From NCBI GenBank assembly GCA_022825065.1, contig JAJDYR010000033.1, forward strand, positions 1 to 64,000: a stretch of 64,000 nt of DNA. Reading direction: 5' to 3'. Below the pieces are notes generated by a model. It was not told the origin of the DNA. It was given only the letters and a program-made list of their open reading frames with translations, and ran no database searches. Of this stretch, positions 44,259 to 54,569 are shown piece after piece (the first letter of the stretch is position 1; each line of letters begins with the position of its first letter). This DNA comes from a bacterium. GTDB lineage: Bacteria > UBA8248. Position numbers and translations under genes: made by a program.

Positions 44259-44301
44259 GAAAATTAGAAACAGAACGGGAAAAAACCAGAAAAAACTTTT
44301 T

Positions 44302-45012
44302 CTATGCAGAAAAAAGAACGAGCGTCATGGTCTCGACGATTTCATTCACGGCGCCGGGCGCATCTCTGACTTCTCTCCCCGGTTTATCAAGGAGGCGCTT
44401 GAGACCCCATGTGACGCACAAGGCCACGATGGCCAGGAAGAGCCCCCAGAACCATCCAAGGAGAAAGCAGAGCAGAAATGACCAGCCCAGCGCGATGTAT
44501 CCCTCCCGCGGACTTGACGGCCGAGCGAATTCCCGACTGCCGCCCACCGCTTCCTGTACGGACGGCGGCGAGGCGATGAGGCAGGCCATCGCCGCCCGGG
44601 CGAGTATGGGCGACAACAGGAGCGCAACGTAGCGCTCATATCCCTGGAGTTCGCTCAGGGCGACGAATTTGAGCAGGAGCGCGCCGATAACGAGCAGTAT
44701 GCCCATGGAACCCGCTGGCCCTTCTCCTGCATCGTTTCCCGGCCCCAGCGCGTCCACGAAATCCGAAAAGCCACGCAGGGAGCTGCCGCGGGTCAAAACG
44801 ATGAGCGCGATGATGAGCAGGCCGCTCCGCACCGAAACGGAAAAAGCGCTCGCAAGCACCCAGTCCAGGGCGACGAGGACCGCCCCGATAAGCAGCCCGA
44901 CGAAGGGAAATCTCGCAAGGGCGCGCGCCATGTCTCCCCCTTCCGGCTCCCGGGGCGCGCCGGGCCAGGGCAAAACCGTCAAGAACCGTACGGCCAGCGC
45001 CAGCGCCTTCAT
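44302..45012 (-). CDS. CobS-like adenosylcobinamide-GDP ribazoletransferase with degenerate motif
   Basis: 236 residues from ATG 45012 (GGGGAGG upstream), about six membrane helices. ALAVRFLTVLPWPG at the N-terminus, the FPFVGLLIGAVLVALDWVL segment and the closing DAPGAVNEIVETMTLVLFSA match cobalamin-5-phosphate synthase. However the usual acidic motif (LHLDGLADTADGL in typical CobS) appears here as SSLRGFSDFVDALG, with fewer aspartates, and the following Asp-rich segment is also altered. Enzyme activity is therefore uncertain. No other cobalamin gene or B12 riboswitch is seen nearby. It follows panB after a terminator. Confidence 0.7.
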   Translation of the reverse strand: MKALALAVRFLTVLPWPGAPREPEGGDMARALARFPFVGLLIGAVLVALDWVLASAFSVSVRSGLLIIALIVLTRGSSLRGFSDFVDALGPGNDAGEGPAGSMGILLVIGALLLKFVALSELQGYERYVALLLSPILARAAMACLIASPPSVQEAVGGSREFARPSSPREGYIALGWSFLLCFLLGWFWGLFLAIVALCVTWGLKRLLDKPGREVRDAPGAVNEIVETMTLVLFSA

Positions 45013-45167
45013 GGGCATACCTCCCCACCGTGCGTCTTCTCAGGGTTCCGGGGTTTTGATCCGCTCCTGCGTGATCAGGAAACGCTTGTCCCCACGGTCC
45101 GCAACCCGCCTCGCCCGAGAACTTCAAGGCGCGCCTGCGAATCGCATGAGAGAAACTCTGGTTGGTG

Positions 45168-45214
45168 AAAAACAAAAGAGAAGGCGGCACTCCCCTTTCG
45201 GGAGCCCGCCCTCT
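45168..45214 (-). terminator. Rho-independent terminator after panB
   Basis: On the minus strand AGAGGGCGGGCTCCC-GAAA-GGGGAGTGCCGCCTTCTCT forms a long GC-rich stem with two small bulges and a GAAA loop, followed by TTTTGTTTTT. It starts about 34 bases after the panB stop. Confidence 0.8.
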
Positions 45215-45247
45215 GGTTAAAACATCGTGTCTACCCGCTGAGAAAAA

Positions 45248-46120
45248 TCAGAAACAATGCTCTTCCGCGGGAAACGCGCCCTCCCGCACCTCCCGGCAGT
45301 AGCTGTCTATCGCCTCGGTGGTCATATCCCCGACATCGGCATACCTTTTCACGAATTTCGGCGTGAAGTCGCGGAACAGGCCAAGCATGTCGTGCGTGAC
45401 GAGCACCTGGCCGTCGCAATCGGGGCCTGCGCCGATGCCGATGGTGGGAATGTCGACTTCACGCGTTACGCGAGCGCCCAGGGCCGCCGGTATACCTTCT
45501 AACACGAGGGAGAACGCGCCCCCCTCCTGCACGGCCACCGCGTCGCGCAGCACCTGATCCGCTCCTTCATCGGTCTTGCCCTGCACCTTGAAGCCGCCGA
45601 ACGCATGGACGCTCTGGGGGGTGAGGCCCACGTGCCCCATCACGGGAATCTGGCTGTCCACCACCGCGCGTATCTCGTCCTTGACGCGGACGCCGCCTTC
45701 GAGCTTCACCGCCTCCGCGCAGCCCTCCTGGATGAGGCGGCCGGCGTTCAGGATGGTGTCGCGCGCGCTGACCCCGAAGGTCAGGAACGGCAGGTCGGCC
45801 ACGAGCAGCGCCTTGGGCTTGGCGCGGCTCACCGCCCGGGTGTGGTGCACCATGTCGTCGAGCGTCACCTTCGTCGTGTCGGGATAGCCCAGAACCACCA
45901 TGCCCAGGCTGTCGCCGACCAGGATCACGTCCACGTCGGCGCCGTCCACGAGTTTCGCCGTGGGGTAGTCATACGCGGTGACGGAGGTGATCTTCTTCCC
46001 GCCCTTGCGCGCCAGGATGATGGCGGTGGTGATTTTCTTGCGCGCTTTCTTCGGTGCGCCGTTTCCGTTGATGGAAGTTTTACCGTTGGAATGCTGCTTG
46101 GCGAGGCTTTTTGTGCTCAT
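45248..46120 (-). CDS. panB: 3-methyl-2-oxobutanoate hydroxymethyltransferase
   Basis: 290 residues. After a lysine-rich N-terminal extension of about 35 residues, KKITSVTAYDYPTAKLVDGADVDVILVGDSLGMVVLGY is the signature with the Mg-binding Asp. LLVADLPFLTFG, VMGHVGLTPQSVHAFGGFKVQGK and IGIGAGPDCDGQVLVTHDMLGL follow. It transfers a hydroxymethyl group from methylene-THF to make ketopantoate. A ketopantoate reductase-type gene is just upstream, so pantothenate synthesis is grouped here; panC and panD are not in the window. Confidence 0.95.
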   Translation of the reverse strand: MSTKSLAKQHSNGKTSINGNGAPKKARKKITTAIILARKGGKKITSVTAYDYPTAKLVDGADVDVILVGDSLGMVVLGYPDTTKVTLDDMVHHTRAVSRAKPKALLVADLPFLTFGVSARDTILNAGRLIQEGCAEAVKLEGGVRVKDEIRAVVDSQIPVMGHVGLTPQSVHAFGGFKVQGKTDEGADQVLRDAVAVQEGGAFSLVLEGIPAALGARVTREVDIPTIGIGAGPDCDGQVLVTHDMLGLFRDFTPKFVKRYADVGDMTTEAIDSYCREVREGAFPAEEHCF

Positions 46121-46230
46121 GGTCGCTCCCTCTCTGGGTGAACGCCTGCTGCAAGGCCAGTTTTGAAATGCTTCCGTTTTTTCCCGTCCACGTGTCCGGG
46201 GCCGTCGGCTCCCGGCACGGACTGAAAAGA

Positions 46231-47229
46231 TTATGAATTCCCTCCCTCGATGTCAAGGCGCGCATCGCCAGGCGCATCGTGGGAGGAAGAACTTTTCTCT
46301 AAAGACAATACCCGATAATACAGCGATTTATTGGTCGAAAACAAGATGCCGCGCGCATCCGCGCGCTCGATGAAGCGTCCCGTCACTTCGCGTATCTCGC
46401 TCCGGCGGCCCCGCATCAAATCCTGCCACATGGAATTCCTGTTGCCGGCCGTGGCGCGCGCGGTCTCGCGAACGATCTCGAGAACGTCGAGCGCCAAGCC
46501 TTCCGCGTCGACGAGCGCCTGCAATTCCTTCGCCAGGGCGTCCACGAGCACCGCGGCGGAGGGCGTTTCCAAGAGTTCTCCGTTTCTGAGCTCGAGCGCG
46601 GCGCCCAGGGGGTTGATGACGGCGTTGGCGGCCGCCTTCCGCCATTCCGCCTCCTTGCCGTCGCGTTTCCGGCGGACGCGAACCCCCAGAGGCTCCAAAA
46701 ATTCCGCCAATCGCGCGACGTGTGGGGAGTTCTCGACTGCTCCCGGCTCGGGGGCCAGGGTGACGTCCAGCGCGCCGAACTGTTTCACATGCCCCGGCTT
46801 CGTAATCTCCGCTCCCGTGCCCACGAGGCCACGCACGACCCCGCGTTCCCGGTAAGAGGGCGGGAGAGCCTCGCAAACGTCCAGCCCGTTCGAGAAAACG
46901 GCCGTAACCGTCCCCTCGCCCGTCATTTTTGAGAATTCCGCCGCCGCCGCTTCGACTCGCCCCGCTTTTACGGTGAAGAAAAGGTGCGAGGCCGTAATAT
47001 CCATCGCTCCCCTGCACACCAGGGGTCGAACTGTATAGGCCGCCTCGCCTTGGACACTGACGCCTTCGCTCTCTATTGCATCGAGGTGCGCGGAGGTCTC
47101 GGGGCTCGGGTTCGCGGAACCGGCCAGATACACGCGGCCTTCGGGCAAGTGTTTCTGCAGCTGCGCTGCGAGCATGGTTCCCACGGCGCCGGGGCCTATG
47201 ACGACGACGGGTCGGGTATCCTCGGCCAA
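46231..47229 (-). CDS. panE: Ketopantoate reductase (ApbA/PanE family)
   Basis: 332 residues. VVVIGPGAVGTMLAAQLQ is the NADPH-binding loop; SNGLDVCEAL is the central motif, and WRKAAANAVINPLGAALELRNGELL supplies the catalytic Lys and Asn. The apparent start is TTG 47229. It precedes panB on the same strand by 110 bases, so it is likely the 2-dehydropantoate 2-reductase of pantothenate synthesis, though the family also includes other hydroxy-acid dehydrogenases. Confidence 0.85.
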   Translation of the reverse strand: MAEDTRPVVVIGPGAVGTMLAAQLQKHLPEGRVYLAGSANPSPETSAHLDAIESEGVSVQGEAAYTVRPLVCRGAMDITASHLFFTVKAGRVEAAAAEFSKMTGEGTVTAVFSNGLDVCEALPPSYRERGVVRGLVGTGAEITKPGHVKQFGALDVTLAPEPGAVENSPHVARLAEFLEPLGVRVRRKRDGKEAEWRKAAANAVINPLGAALELRNGELLETPSAAVLVDALAKELQALVDAEGLALDVLEIVRETARATAGNRNSMWQDLMRGRRSEIREVTGRFIERADARGILFSTNKSLYYRVLSLEKSSSSHDAPGDARLDIEGGNS

Positions 47230-47238
47230 GGGTCGCGC

Positions 47239-48096
47239 CTAGCCGCCCAGAGAGCGCCAGAGAAGCAACACGCCCACGAAGATGAAGACGAAGGCGAGGA
47301 ACACCTTCATCTTCTCGCCGTCGACGCGGTTGTTGATGAAGGGCGATATCTGCCCCCCGCAGGCGACCGCGGGGATCGTCATGAACAGGATGTTCCAGTG
47401 CACGTTCACCTCGCCGGATGAAAACACGTAGGCGTGCACCAGGGTGGCGGGCAGCACCGTCGCGAATACGATGAGAATCCCCGTGCCCACCGCCACGCGG
47501 ACGGGGAGTTTGTCCTTCACGATCAGGGCGGTGGTCGTGAGTTCGCCGATGCCGATGCCGGTAAACCCCACGAGGACTCCCCCCAGGGCCGACCAGCCAT
47601 GGCCGAAGGCCCCGTGCTCGTAACGGTACCAGTACCTCCTGCCCGCCGCGTCCGTGCGGGTGGGTTTCCCGGTTTCCGCCGCCTGCTCCGCCTCCTGGAT
47701 TCCGCCCTGGAAATAAGCGAAGAGCATGGCGGCCGAGAGAAGCACCATCATCCCGCCCAGCAGGCCCAGGATGAGCCCGGCGGGCACCGAATGGGCCAGG
47801 AACCCGAACGCCATGCCCACGGGGATGGACACGGCGAGCACCTTTTTGGCGATGTCGTAATCCACCAGCCTTCTCCTCATGTAGCCGGTGAGCGCGCTGC
47901 CGAACCCGAAAATCTCGATGGAAAGCGCCAGAAAAACGGCCTCCAGGGGGACGATGGTCACGCCCGCCGCCCAGGGGAAGAGGAGGATGAATATGGGCGC
48001 GAAGAAAACCGCGCCCTCCACGCTCGTGCTCGTCGCCGTGAGGCACACGCAAAACGCGACGGGCAGCATCCACCAGAACTCGAAAACGTATTCCAT
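47239..48096 (-). CDS. TauE/SafE (UPF0721) family membrane transporter
   Basis: 285 residues from ATG 48096 (a TTG one codon earlier is possible). About seven to eight hydrophobic helices with the family pattern: TSVEGAVFFAPIFILLFPWAAGV, GVLVGFTGIGIGELTTTALIVKDKLPVRVAVGTGILIVF near the middle, and AVACGGQISPFINNRVDGEKM late. Members export sulfite, sulfoacetate or other organosulfonates or anions. It stops 9 bases before the panE start and may be in the same transcript. The nearby NitT/TauT transporter is far away, so a link is only speculative. Confidence 0.88.
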   Translation of the reverse strand: MEYVFEFWWMLPVAFCVCLTATSTSVEGAVFFAPIFILLFPWAAGVTIVPLEAVFLALSIEIFGFGSALTGYMRRRLVDYDIAKKVLAVSIPVGMAFGFLAHSVPAGLILGLLGGMMVLLSAAMLFAYFQGGIQEAEQAAETGKPTRTDAAGRRYWYRYEHGAFGHGWSALGGVLVGFTGIGIGELTTTALIVKDKLPVRVAVGTGILIVFATVLPATLVHAYVFSSGEVNVHWNILFMTIPAVACGGQISPFINNRVDGEKMKVFLAFVFIFVGVLLLWRSLGG

Positions 48097-48150
48097 CAAG
48101 ACGCCGGTCTTCCTTTATGACGAATATATGAGGACAAGAACATCACTACC

Positions 48151-48331
48151 GGGGTTGTTGAAAAACCCCCTGAGAGGGTAATGGCAACCCCCTTGAAAGG
48201 GAAATCCCATAAGGCAACCCCCCCTACCCCCCCTTGTCAGGGGGGTATAAAAAGGCGATGCAACCCCGCCGGGCTGAGGGAGGTTTGCTTTTTCTTGCCC
48301 CCCTGACAAGGGGGGGTTAGGGGGGGTTGCC
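48151..48331. repeat. Composite repeat elements A+B, copy 3 (most complete)
   Basis: Part A (48151-48212) contains GGGGTTGTTGAAAAACCCCC and CAACCCCCTTGAAAGGG. Part B (48213-48331) has terminal inverted repeats of more than 30 bases: GGCAACCCCCCCTACCCCCC at the left and GGGGTTAGGGGGGGTTGCC at the right, each followed inward by a CCTTGTCAGGGG or CCTGACAAGGGG hairpin. The same composite lies at 18368-18533. It fills most of the 358-base gap between the TauE-type and folP genes; no ORF is present. Confidence 0.8.
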
Positions 48332-48457
48332 TTTCGACGAGGGAGGCCGGGACTTCGCGCGAAAGCGGCCTTCCCGCTAAAGGCGATATCCCCCGACGAG
48401 GACTTCCCCACATCGGTTCGATTCGAACCGGAACGGGGCGGCCGCATCAAACCACCC

Positions 48458-49339
48458 TCAAACTTGAGCGCTTCCCCGGCGAACCGCCTCGCCCATGCGC
48501 ACGGCCTCGACGGCCGCCCCCACGTCGTGGGTGCGAATCATGTCCGCCCCGCCGGCGACGGCGAAGGCCTCGGCGACTTTCGAGCCGATCAGCCGCTCCC
48601 CCGCGGCTTCGACGCCCGTGATCGCCCCGATGAAACCTTTTCTCGAAACGCCGACGACGAGAGGCCGGCCCAATTCCCTCAACTCACCCATCCGCCTCAA
48701 TATCTCGAGGTTATGATCCCATGATTTCCCAAACCCGACGCCCGGGTCGATCAGCACGGACGCTATGCCGTCCTCCTCAGCCCTCCGCGCGCTTTCGCGG
48801 AGATAGCCCGACAATTCGCCCATGAGGTCCCCGTATGCGGGGTTTACCTGCATCGTGCGCGGCTCGCCCTTCATGTGCATGGCGACGGCCGCGGCGCCTG
48901 ACGCCGCAATCACAGCGCGCATCCCGGGATCGCGAAGGCCCGTGACGTCGTTTATCATGTGAACGCCCGCATCGAGCGCCGCCCGCGCCACGCCGACTTT
49001 GGAGGTGTCCACCGAGACGAGGGGGCCTTCCTCCAAATTCATCCGCTCCAGAATCGGGATGACGCGCCGGATTTCCTCCGCCTCGTCCACCCCGCTCGAG
49101 CCGGGCCGGGTGCTCTCGCCGCCGATGTCGATGACGTCGGCGCCCTCTTCCGTCATGCGCGCGATCTGCCCGAGCGCCGCCTCGAGGTCGAAAAAATCTC
49201 CGCCGTCGGAAAAGCTGTCGGGCGTGGCGTTCAGGACGCCCATGACCCGCACCCGCTCGAAATCAAGCACCCGTCCGCGGCACTTCACGACGGGCGCAGG
49301 AGCCCACTTCACAGGTTCGAAGCGCAAACCCTCTCTCAC
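48458..49339 (-). CDS. folP: Dihydropteroate synthase
   Basis: 293 residues. VMGVLNATPDSFSDGGDFFD, GADVIDIGGESTRPGSSGVDEAEE, MINDVTGLRDPGM, ASVLIDPGVGFGKSWDHNLEIL and VGVSRKGFIGAITG are the pterin and p-aminobenzoate site motifs of DHPS. The start is GTG 49339, overlapping the folC stop (GTGA). It joins p-aminobenzoate to the pterin for folate synthesis. Confidence 0.96.
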   Translation of the reverse strand: MREGLRFEPVKWAPAPVVKCRGRVLDFERVRVMGVLNATPDSFSDGGDFFDLEAALGQIARMTEEGADVIDIGGESTRPGSSGVDEAEEIRRVIPILERMNLEEGPLVSVDTSKVGVARAALDAGVHMINDVTGLRDPGMRAVIAASGAAAVAMHMKGEPRTMQVNPAYGDLMGELSGYLRESARRAEEDGIASVLIDPGVGFGKSWDHNLEILRRMGELRELGRPLVVGVSRKGFIGAITGVEAAGERLIGSKVAEAFAVAGGADMIRTHDVGAAVEAVRMGEAVRRGSAQV

Positions 49340-50769
49340 AGGAGCGCCTCGGGGGGATACGCGCTGCCGCTCTCCACGATGCGCTCCTCGCTCACCCAGC
49401 GGCGCCTGAGTTCGCCGGCCAGGAACATCGACCCCGTGACGATGACGAGGTCGTCCTCCCCCGCCTCGTCGAGCGCCTCATCGAGCGCCCCCCATGCGTC
49501 GACGCGCGTTTCCACGCCGCCGGCCCCCGCCTCTTCGAGCGCGCGCGCAAATACTTCCGGCGCAAGGCCGGGCCTTGGTGCGCTTGCCGGAGGAATGGTG
49601 ACGAAAAATTTATCCCCTGCAGGAGCGAGCACTTCCGCCATCCCGGCGAAATCCTTGTCGTTCACGGCGCCAAGCACGAAAATGAGACGCTCGAACGCCC
49701 AGCCCGAGACGCACTCCACCAGCGCCTGCGCCTTGTCGCGGTTGTGCGCGCCGTCCAGCAGGACCACGGGAGCGGACTGGACAGGCTCCATCCGGCACGG
49801 CAGGCGCGCGGAGGCGACGCCCCACCGCACCTCCTGCTCACCCAGCCCCAGGAGCCGACCCGCTCCGGCGGCGAGGCTCGCGTTTTCGGCCTGGTGGACA
49901 CCGGGCATGGGAGTCGAGAAACCCTCCCACCGAACCCCGTCATCGAACCCCAGATCGAAAAAAGCGCCGTCTGACGTCAGGCGCAGATTCTCCACGCGGG
50001 GCGGCGGAAACAGGCAGGCTCCGCGCTCAAAGGCGACGCGCTCGATTTCGGCGCGCGCATCGGGCGAGACGGTTTGCGAGATGACGCGGCCTCTCTCCGT
50101 GATGATGCCGGCCTTGTCGCGCGCAATCTGCGCGACGGAATCGCCGAGCAGATCGGTGTGGTCCAGGCCGATCGAGGTGATCACGTCGAGAACGCCGGGC
50201 CCCACGGCGTTCGTGGCGTCGAACGCGCCGCCCAGCCCCGCTTCCAGGACGATGTATTCACAATCTTCCTCCCTGGCCATCAGAAGCAAGAGCGCGAGCG
50301 TCGACTCGAAAAACGAGGGCGGCCCGAACCCGGGCTCTCCCGCCATCCGCGCGGCGGCTTCGGCGAGTTCTTTCGCGCACCGGCCGATGAGGCCGGCTTC
50401 GGCGAAACGGCCCCGGACCCAGAAACGCTCGATGATCGAGGTGAGGTGAGGCGAGAAAAAAGCCGCGGTTCTCTTGCCGGACGCGAGGAGGGACTGCGCC
50501 AGCATCATCGCGGTAGAGCCTTTTCCGCTCGTCCCCACGACGTGGACGACCGACTGCCCCGCCACAGGGACTCCAAGGATTTCATACAAGCGCGCGGCCC
50601 GGGTGAGACCCGGCCCTTCCACCTTGATGCCGCGTTGGTCAAACCGCGTTCGCCAGGATTTTTTCGGTAATGCGGCCAGGGCGCTTAGAAAAACCTCCAC
50701 GCGCCGCAGCGTCTCGATGGGAGCGAGGGAATCTTCCAGAACGGGAGGGGCGAGGATATTTTGGGGCAT
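49336..50769 (-). CDS. folC: Folylpolyglutamate synthase/dihydrofolate synthase
   Basis: 477 residues from ATG 50769, one base after the purH stop; a longer in-frame start at 50847 would run into purH and is unlikely. VVHVVGTSGKGSTAMMLAQSLL is the P-loop, FFSPHLTSIIERFWV and VLEAGLGGAFDATNAV the folate-site motifs, and LLDGAHNRDKAQAL the C-terminal motif. It adds glutamate to folates; folP follows in overlap. Confidence 0.95.
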   Translation of the reverse strand: MPQNILAPPVLEDSLAPIETLRRVEVFLSALAALPKKSWRTRFDQRGIKVEGPGLTRAARLYEILGVPVAGQSVVHVVGTSGKGSTAMMLAQSLLASGKRTAAFFSPHLTSIIERFWVRGRFAEAGLIGRCAKELAEAAARMAGEPGFGPPSFFESTLALLLLMAREEDCEYIVLEAGLGGAFDATNAVGPGVLDVITSIGLDHTDLLGDSVAQIARDKAGIITERGRVISQTVSPDARAEIERVAFERGACLFPPPRVENLRLTSDGAFFDLGFDDGVRWEGFSTPMPGVHQAENASLAAGAGRLLGLGEQEVRWGVASARLPCRMEPVQSAPVVLLDGAHNRDKAQALVECVSGWAFERLIFVLGAVNDKDFAGMAEVLAPAGDKFFVTIPPASAPRPGLAPEVFARALEEAGAGGVETRVDAWGALDEALDEAGEDDLVIVTGSMFLAGELRRRWVSEERIVESGSAYPPEALL

Positions 50770-50770
50770 C

Positions 50771-52312
<1,542 letters not shown>

Positions 52313-52315
52313 GGG

Positions 52316-53560
52316 TTACGCTTCCTCCCGGCGCACTTCGTATCCTTCCTGCAGCAGAAGCTGTATCAGTTGCTCGAGATGCTCCCGCCCGCGCACCTCC
52401 ATGTGAAGGGTCGAGAGGGTATGGTTGATGGGCACTTCCGTCGAAAGCCTGTCGTGTTCGATGTGGATGATGTTCACCCGGCAATCGGCCACGATTTTCG
52501 AAAGGCGCATGAGCGCGCCGGGCGCATCGTGCAGCGGCACCTGAATCCGCGCGTAGCGGTTTGCGAGGGCCAGCCCCTTCCCGATGATTCGCGAGAGCAG
52601 GTTGACGTCCAGATTCCCGCCGCTGATCAGCGCGACCACCTTGCCGCTCACCCTGGTTTTCCTCTCGATGAGCGCCGCGAGGGAGGAGGCGCCCGCCGCC
52701 TCGCTCAGCATCCGTTCGCGCTCCAGGAGCCCCAGAATGGCGTTGGCCATCGCATCGTCGGAGACCGAGACCACCTGATCCACCAGGTCCTGAATCAGGG
52801 GGAAGCAAAGCTCTCCGTTTCTCTTGACGGCGATGCCGTCCGCGATCGTCTGGACCGTTTTCGACTCGACGATTCTCCCCGCATCGAGCGAACGCATGAG
52901 CGCCGCGGCGCCCTCCGCCACCACGCCGATGATGCGCACGTCGGGTTTTCGGGTCTTCACCACCGCGGCGAGGCCCGAGATGAGGCCGCCGCCGCCGACG
53001 GGCACGAGGATGGTGCCTACGTCGGGCACTTCCTCGAGTATCTCGATGCCCAGCGTGCCCTGGCCCGCGATGACGTCGGGGTGATCGAAAGGCGGTATCA
53101 TCGTCAGGCCGCGGTCTTCCTCGTAGGCGCGCGCGCGCGCATAGGCGTCATCGAACGACGCGCCGAACAGCTCGGTTTCAGCGCCCAGGGCCCGCACGGC
53201 GTCGAGCTTGGTGTTCGGCGTGGCTTCGGGCATCACCACAAGGGCCCTGACGCCCAGCTGCTTGGCCGCGAAAGCCACGCCCTGGGCGTGGTTCCCCGCG
53301 CTCGCGGTCACGACGCCCCACTGGAGTTGCGCGGGTTCCAGTTTTTGCAGCGCGTAGAGGGCGCCGCGCACCTTGAACGAACCCGTCCGCTGGAAATTCT
53401 CCGGCTTGAGATAAACCTCGACCCCCAACTGCTCGGAGAAATTCTCGCTGAGACGGGCGGGGGTCGGCCTCAGATGAGGAGCCATCGCCTCCGCCGCCCG
53501 AGCCGCTTCGGCGGCGATGAGTGAGGGTTCCAGCGCTTTTTGTGATACCTGGGATTCCAT
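52316..53560 (-). CDS. ilvA: Threonine ammonia-lyase (catabolic/biosynthetic threonine dehydratase)
   Basis: 414 residues from ATG 53560; the upstream in-frame extension is not credible. KPENFQRTGSFKVRGALYAL contains the PLP lysine. ASAGNHAQGVA, GTILVPVGGGGLISG and ALISGGNLDVNLL are the PLP-phosphate and active-site loops. A C-terminal ACT domain (about 335-414, starting RIQVPLHDAPGALMRLSKIV) may bind an amino-acid effector. It makes 2-oxobutanoate from threonine. It heads the four-gene minus-strand operon. Confidence 0.93.
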   Translation of the reverse strand: MESQVSQKALEPSLIAAEAARAAEAMAPHLRPTPARLSENFSEQLGVEVYLKPENFQRTGSFKVRGALYALQKLEPAQLQWGVVTASAGNHAQGVAFAAKQLGVRALVVMPEATPNTKLDAVRALGAETELFGASFDDAYARARAYEEDRGLTMIPPFDHPDVIAGQGTLGIEILEEVPDVGTILVPVGGGGLISGLAAVVKTRKPDVRIIGVVAEGAAALMRSLDAGRIVESKTVQTIADGIAVKRNGELCFPLIQDLVDQVVSVSDDAMANAILGLLERERMLSEAAGASSLAALIERKTRVSGKVVALISGGNLDVNLLSRIIGKGLALANRYARIQVPLHDAPGALMRLSKIVADCRVNIIHIEHDRLSTEVPINHTLSTLHMEVRGREHLEQLIQLLLQEGYEVRREEA

Positions 53561-53715
53561 GCGTCCTCGTTTTCCTTCGCTTGTTCCAGCAGAAAAAACG
53601 CGCCCCTTACCGCCCCGGCGCTCGCCCGTCTTCGAACGGCCGCTCCCTGTTCGTAGATCGGGAGACGCGAGGCAGGCGTATTCGCGGCCTGCGGAGCGCA
53701 CGCTTGATTCCATAT

Positions 53716-54084
<369 letters not shown>

Positions 54085-54088
54085 ATAT

Positions 54089-54117
54089 TTCATACTCCAG
54101 CGCCATTGCCCGCACAA
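54089..54117 (-). promoter_or_regulatory. Possible promoter of the RNase P RNA gene
   Basis: On the minus strand TTGTGC (54117-54112), a 17-base spacer and TATGAA (54094-54089) lie about 7 bases before the RNA 5' end. The hexamers are imperfect, but the position is right. It overlaps the region just downstream of rnhA. Confidence 0.5.
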
Positions 54118-54155
54118 CCGGCGGCAGGCCTTCGGCGTGGCGCGCATGCGCCTCC

Positions 54156-54569
54156 TCAATCGATCGCGCCGTCGATGGCGCGGTTGGCCGCGGCGTCGGC
54201 CGCCGTGTTTTCCCCGCGGCGCACATGGCGCACCTCGACCGAACCGAATTTCCCCGCCGCCGCCTTCGCCCGCTCATACAGGGGCTTGAGCGCCTTGTTC
54301 CTGACCCGGTACTCACCGCTCCACTGGCGAGCCATGAGTTCGGAGTCCGTCACGACTTCCACGCTACGGGCGCCGAGCTTCACGGCGCGCTCCAGGCCCA
54401 GCAAGAACGCCTGGTATTCCGCCACGTTGTTCGTCGCCGTGCCGAGATACTTCGACTCCTCCGCCACGCAATTGCCCGCATCGTCATACAACAGGGCGGC
54501 GGCGCCCGCAGGACCCGGATTCCCCCGCGCGGCGCCATCGGTATGAATTCTAAGATGGCCCGCCTTCAT
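54156..54569 (-). CDS. rnhA: Ribonuclease H I family protein
   Basis: 137 residues from ATG 54569, which overlaps the upstream stop (54566-54568). HTDGAARGNPGPAGAAALLYD carries the first catalytic Asp, NNVAEYQAFLLGLERA the Glu, and VVTDSELMARQWSGEYRVRN the second Asp. It lacks the basic-protrusion insert of E. coli RNase HI, as in the shorter bacterial RnhA/ribonuclease HI-like group. It degrades RNA in RNA-DNA hybrids. RNase P RNA follows after about 70 bases. Confidence 0.92.
   Translation of the reverse strand: MKAGHLRIHTDGAARGNPGPAGAAALLYDDAGNCVAEESKYLGTATNNVAEYQAFLLGLERAVKLGARSVEVVTDSELMARQWSGEYRVRNKALKPLYERAKAAAGKFGSVEVRHVRRGENTAADAAANRAIDGAID

Noticed and set aside
45019-45167. A cobalamin riboswitch before the CobS-like gene
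   Set aside because: No B12 box or matching core was found in the leader.
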